Source of the DNA: Oceanihabitans gracilariae
Lineage (GTDB): Bacteria; Bacteroidota; Bacteroidia; Flavobacteriales; Flavobacteriaceae
DNA: 5,803 bases
Reading direction: 5' to 3'
Assembly: GCF_042684485.1 (NCBI RefSeq)
Contig: NZ_JBHULM010000042.1
Coordinates: forward strand, 1 to 5,803
Position 1 is the stretch's first letter. The number at the start of each line of letters is the position of its first letter. Positions 5,569-5,803 of this stretch are shown piece by piece. Under the pieces are notes generated by a model that saw only the letters and a list, made by a program, of their open reading frames with translations, was not told the origin of the DNA and searched no databases. A program made the position numbers and the translations under genes.

Positions 5569-5686
5569 TTTATTGCTAGCTTCTCGCCTACTTACGAAAG
5601 TCCTCGCGGACTTTCTTGGTCGGTAATTATTTACTAAATTAGTTGCTTAAACCACGCAACAAACCATATACAAACACGTTGTATTT
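5548..5686 (+). repeat. attC-like site 7
   Basis: Left arm TGCTTACAAC (5548-5557), spacer ACC, L'' GTATAT (5561-5566); L' ATATAC (5666-5671), spacer AAACAC, right arm GTTGTATTT (5678-5686). The central hairpin is GAAAGTCC / GGACTTTC with loop TCGC. The left arm is the reverse complement of 4526-4535 over 10 bp. The core is identical to site 4 except at two positions. The right arm's partner would lie beyond the window at the end of cassette 7. Confidence 0.85.
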
Positions 5687-5803
5687 AATAATCCCCGACT
5701 TCTGGAACTTCCCTTGTTCATTGCAAGTATCGAAACTTATGGATTAATGTCAGAGCGATAAAACTCTTACGGAATACTGGACTTACAATAAGAATTTCAC
5801 CGA
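5679..5803 (+). other. Start of cassette 7, no recognisable gene in view
   Basis: These are 125 bases beyond the last repeat, visibly richer in G and C than the rest of the window. No ATG or TTG opens a frame that reaches the window edge on the + strand in a convincing way; the two best-looking frames are short and closed by stops at 5759 (+) and near 5730 (-). It may be a leader, another gene-less cassette, or a gene that begins further right. Confidence 0.4.

Larger units (their letters stand above)
1..5803 (+). mobile_element. Integron-like gene cassette array (seven attC-like sites, six complete cassettes, no integrase in window)
   Basis: Seven structured repeats of about 125 bp recur at 1, 869, 1454, 2234, 3314, 4398 and 5548, each separating one short transcription-sized unit. 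All coding units lie on the + strand and are packed almost directly against the repeats. Each cassette starts with a GTT-led arm that is the exact reverse complement of the AAC-ended arm preceding its own repeat. This is how integron cassettes behave in known systems, where attC is rejoined in the circular cassette. Seen directly: the repeats, the complementary arms and the gene packing. Inferred: mobility by a tyrosine recombinase. Neither an integrase gene nor an attI site is in view, so this may be the interior of a large array or a cluster lacking its integrase. Confidence 0.8.

Noticed and set aside
869..5686. Repeats as MITEs or insertion-sequence remnants
   Set aside because: MITEs would give short direct target duplications flanking each repeat. 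Here the matching sequences are inverted and bracket the genes between repeats, and there is no transposase.
5681..5761. Open frame reading LELPLFIASIETYGLMSER in the last partial cassette
   Set aside because: It looks protein-like but has no good start, is only 26 codons from the repeat, and ends in TAA at 5759-5761; it could be a decayed gene but cannot be supported here.
1..5803. CRISPR array
   Set aside because: The repeats are 124-126 bp, diverge from each other, and are separated by gene-length units of 450 to 1000 bases, not by uniform short spacers.

Overview
The window is very AT-rich, with codon use and gene style typical of Bacteroidota, most likely a marine-type Flavobacteriaceae. 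Supporting signs are a flavobacterial-looking lipoprotein signal, a short secreted protein with an 'FAQ' signal-peptide end, weak or absent ribosome binding sites, and TTG starts. No species can be named from the sequence.

The dominant structure is a tandem array of gene cassettes separated by seven structured repeats of about 125 bp. Each repeat has the architecture of an integron attC site. It opens with ...AAC, then 3 nt, then a 6-bp L'' box. A variable centre with a strong hairpin follows. It closes with the complementary L' box, 6 nt, and GTT. The bases next to AAC and GTT differ from repeat to repeat, but within each cassette the first 9-10 bases (GTT...) are the exact reverse complement of the last bases before its own repeat (...AAC). 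This holds for all six complete cassettes. In a classical integron that pattern arises because a cassette's attC is reconstituted only when the cassette is circular. No integrase lies in the window, so this is an integron-like array of unknown enzyme; the sites do not fit the classical RYYYAAC/GTTRRRY cores well.

Layout (cassettes cut at G^TT by analogy). Site 1 (1-131) is truncated at the left edge. Cassette 1 (124-996) carries an HNH-like protein. Cassette 2 (997-1583) has no convincing gene but several inverted repeats. Cassette 3 (1584-2363) carries a two-gene unit: a small two-helix membrane protein overlapping a BamE/SmpA-like lipoprotein. Cassette 4 (2364-3441) carries an all-helical, possibly HEPN-like protein. 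Cassette 5 (3442-4526) carries a secreted protein of unknown function. Cassette 6 (4527-5678) carries a GIY-YIG-like protein whose reading frame runs into the repeat on its right and possibly the one on its left. Cassette 7 starts at 5679 and runs off the window with no recognisable gene.

All genes lie on the + strand in the same orientation relative to the repeats, with only 5-13 nt between a stop codon and the next repeat arm and 10-28 nt between the preceding GTT and a start. The genes do not form a pathway; they look like independently acquired accessory modules. Two carry nuclease-like motifs and one is possibly HEPN-like, so some may be defence or conflict genes, but that is inference.
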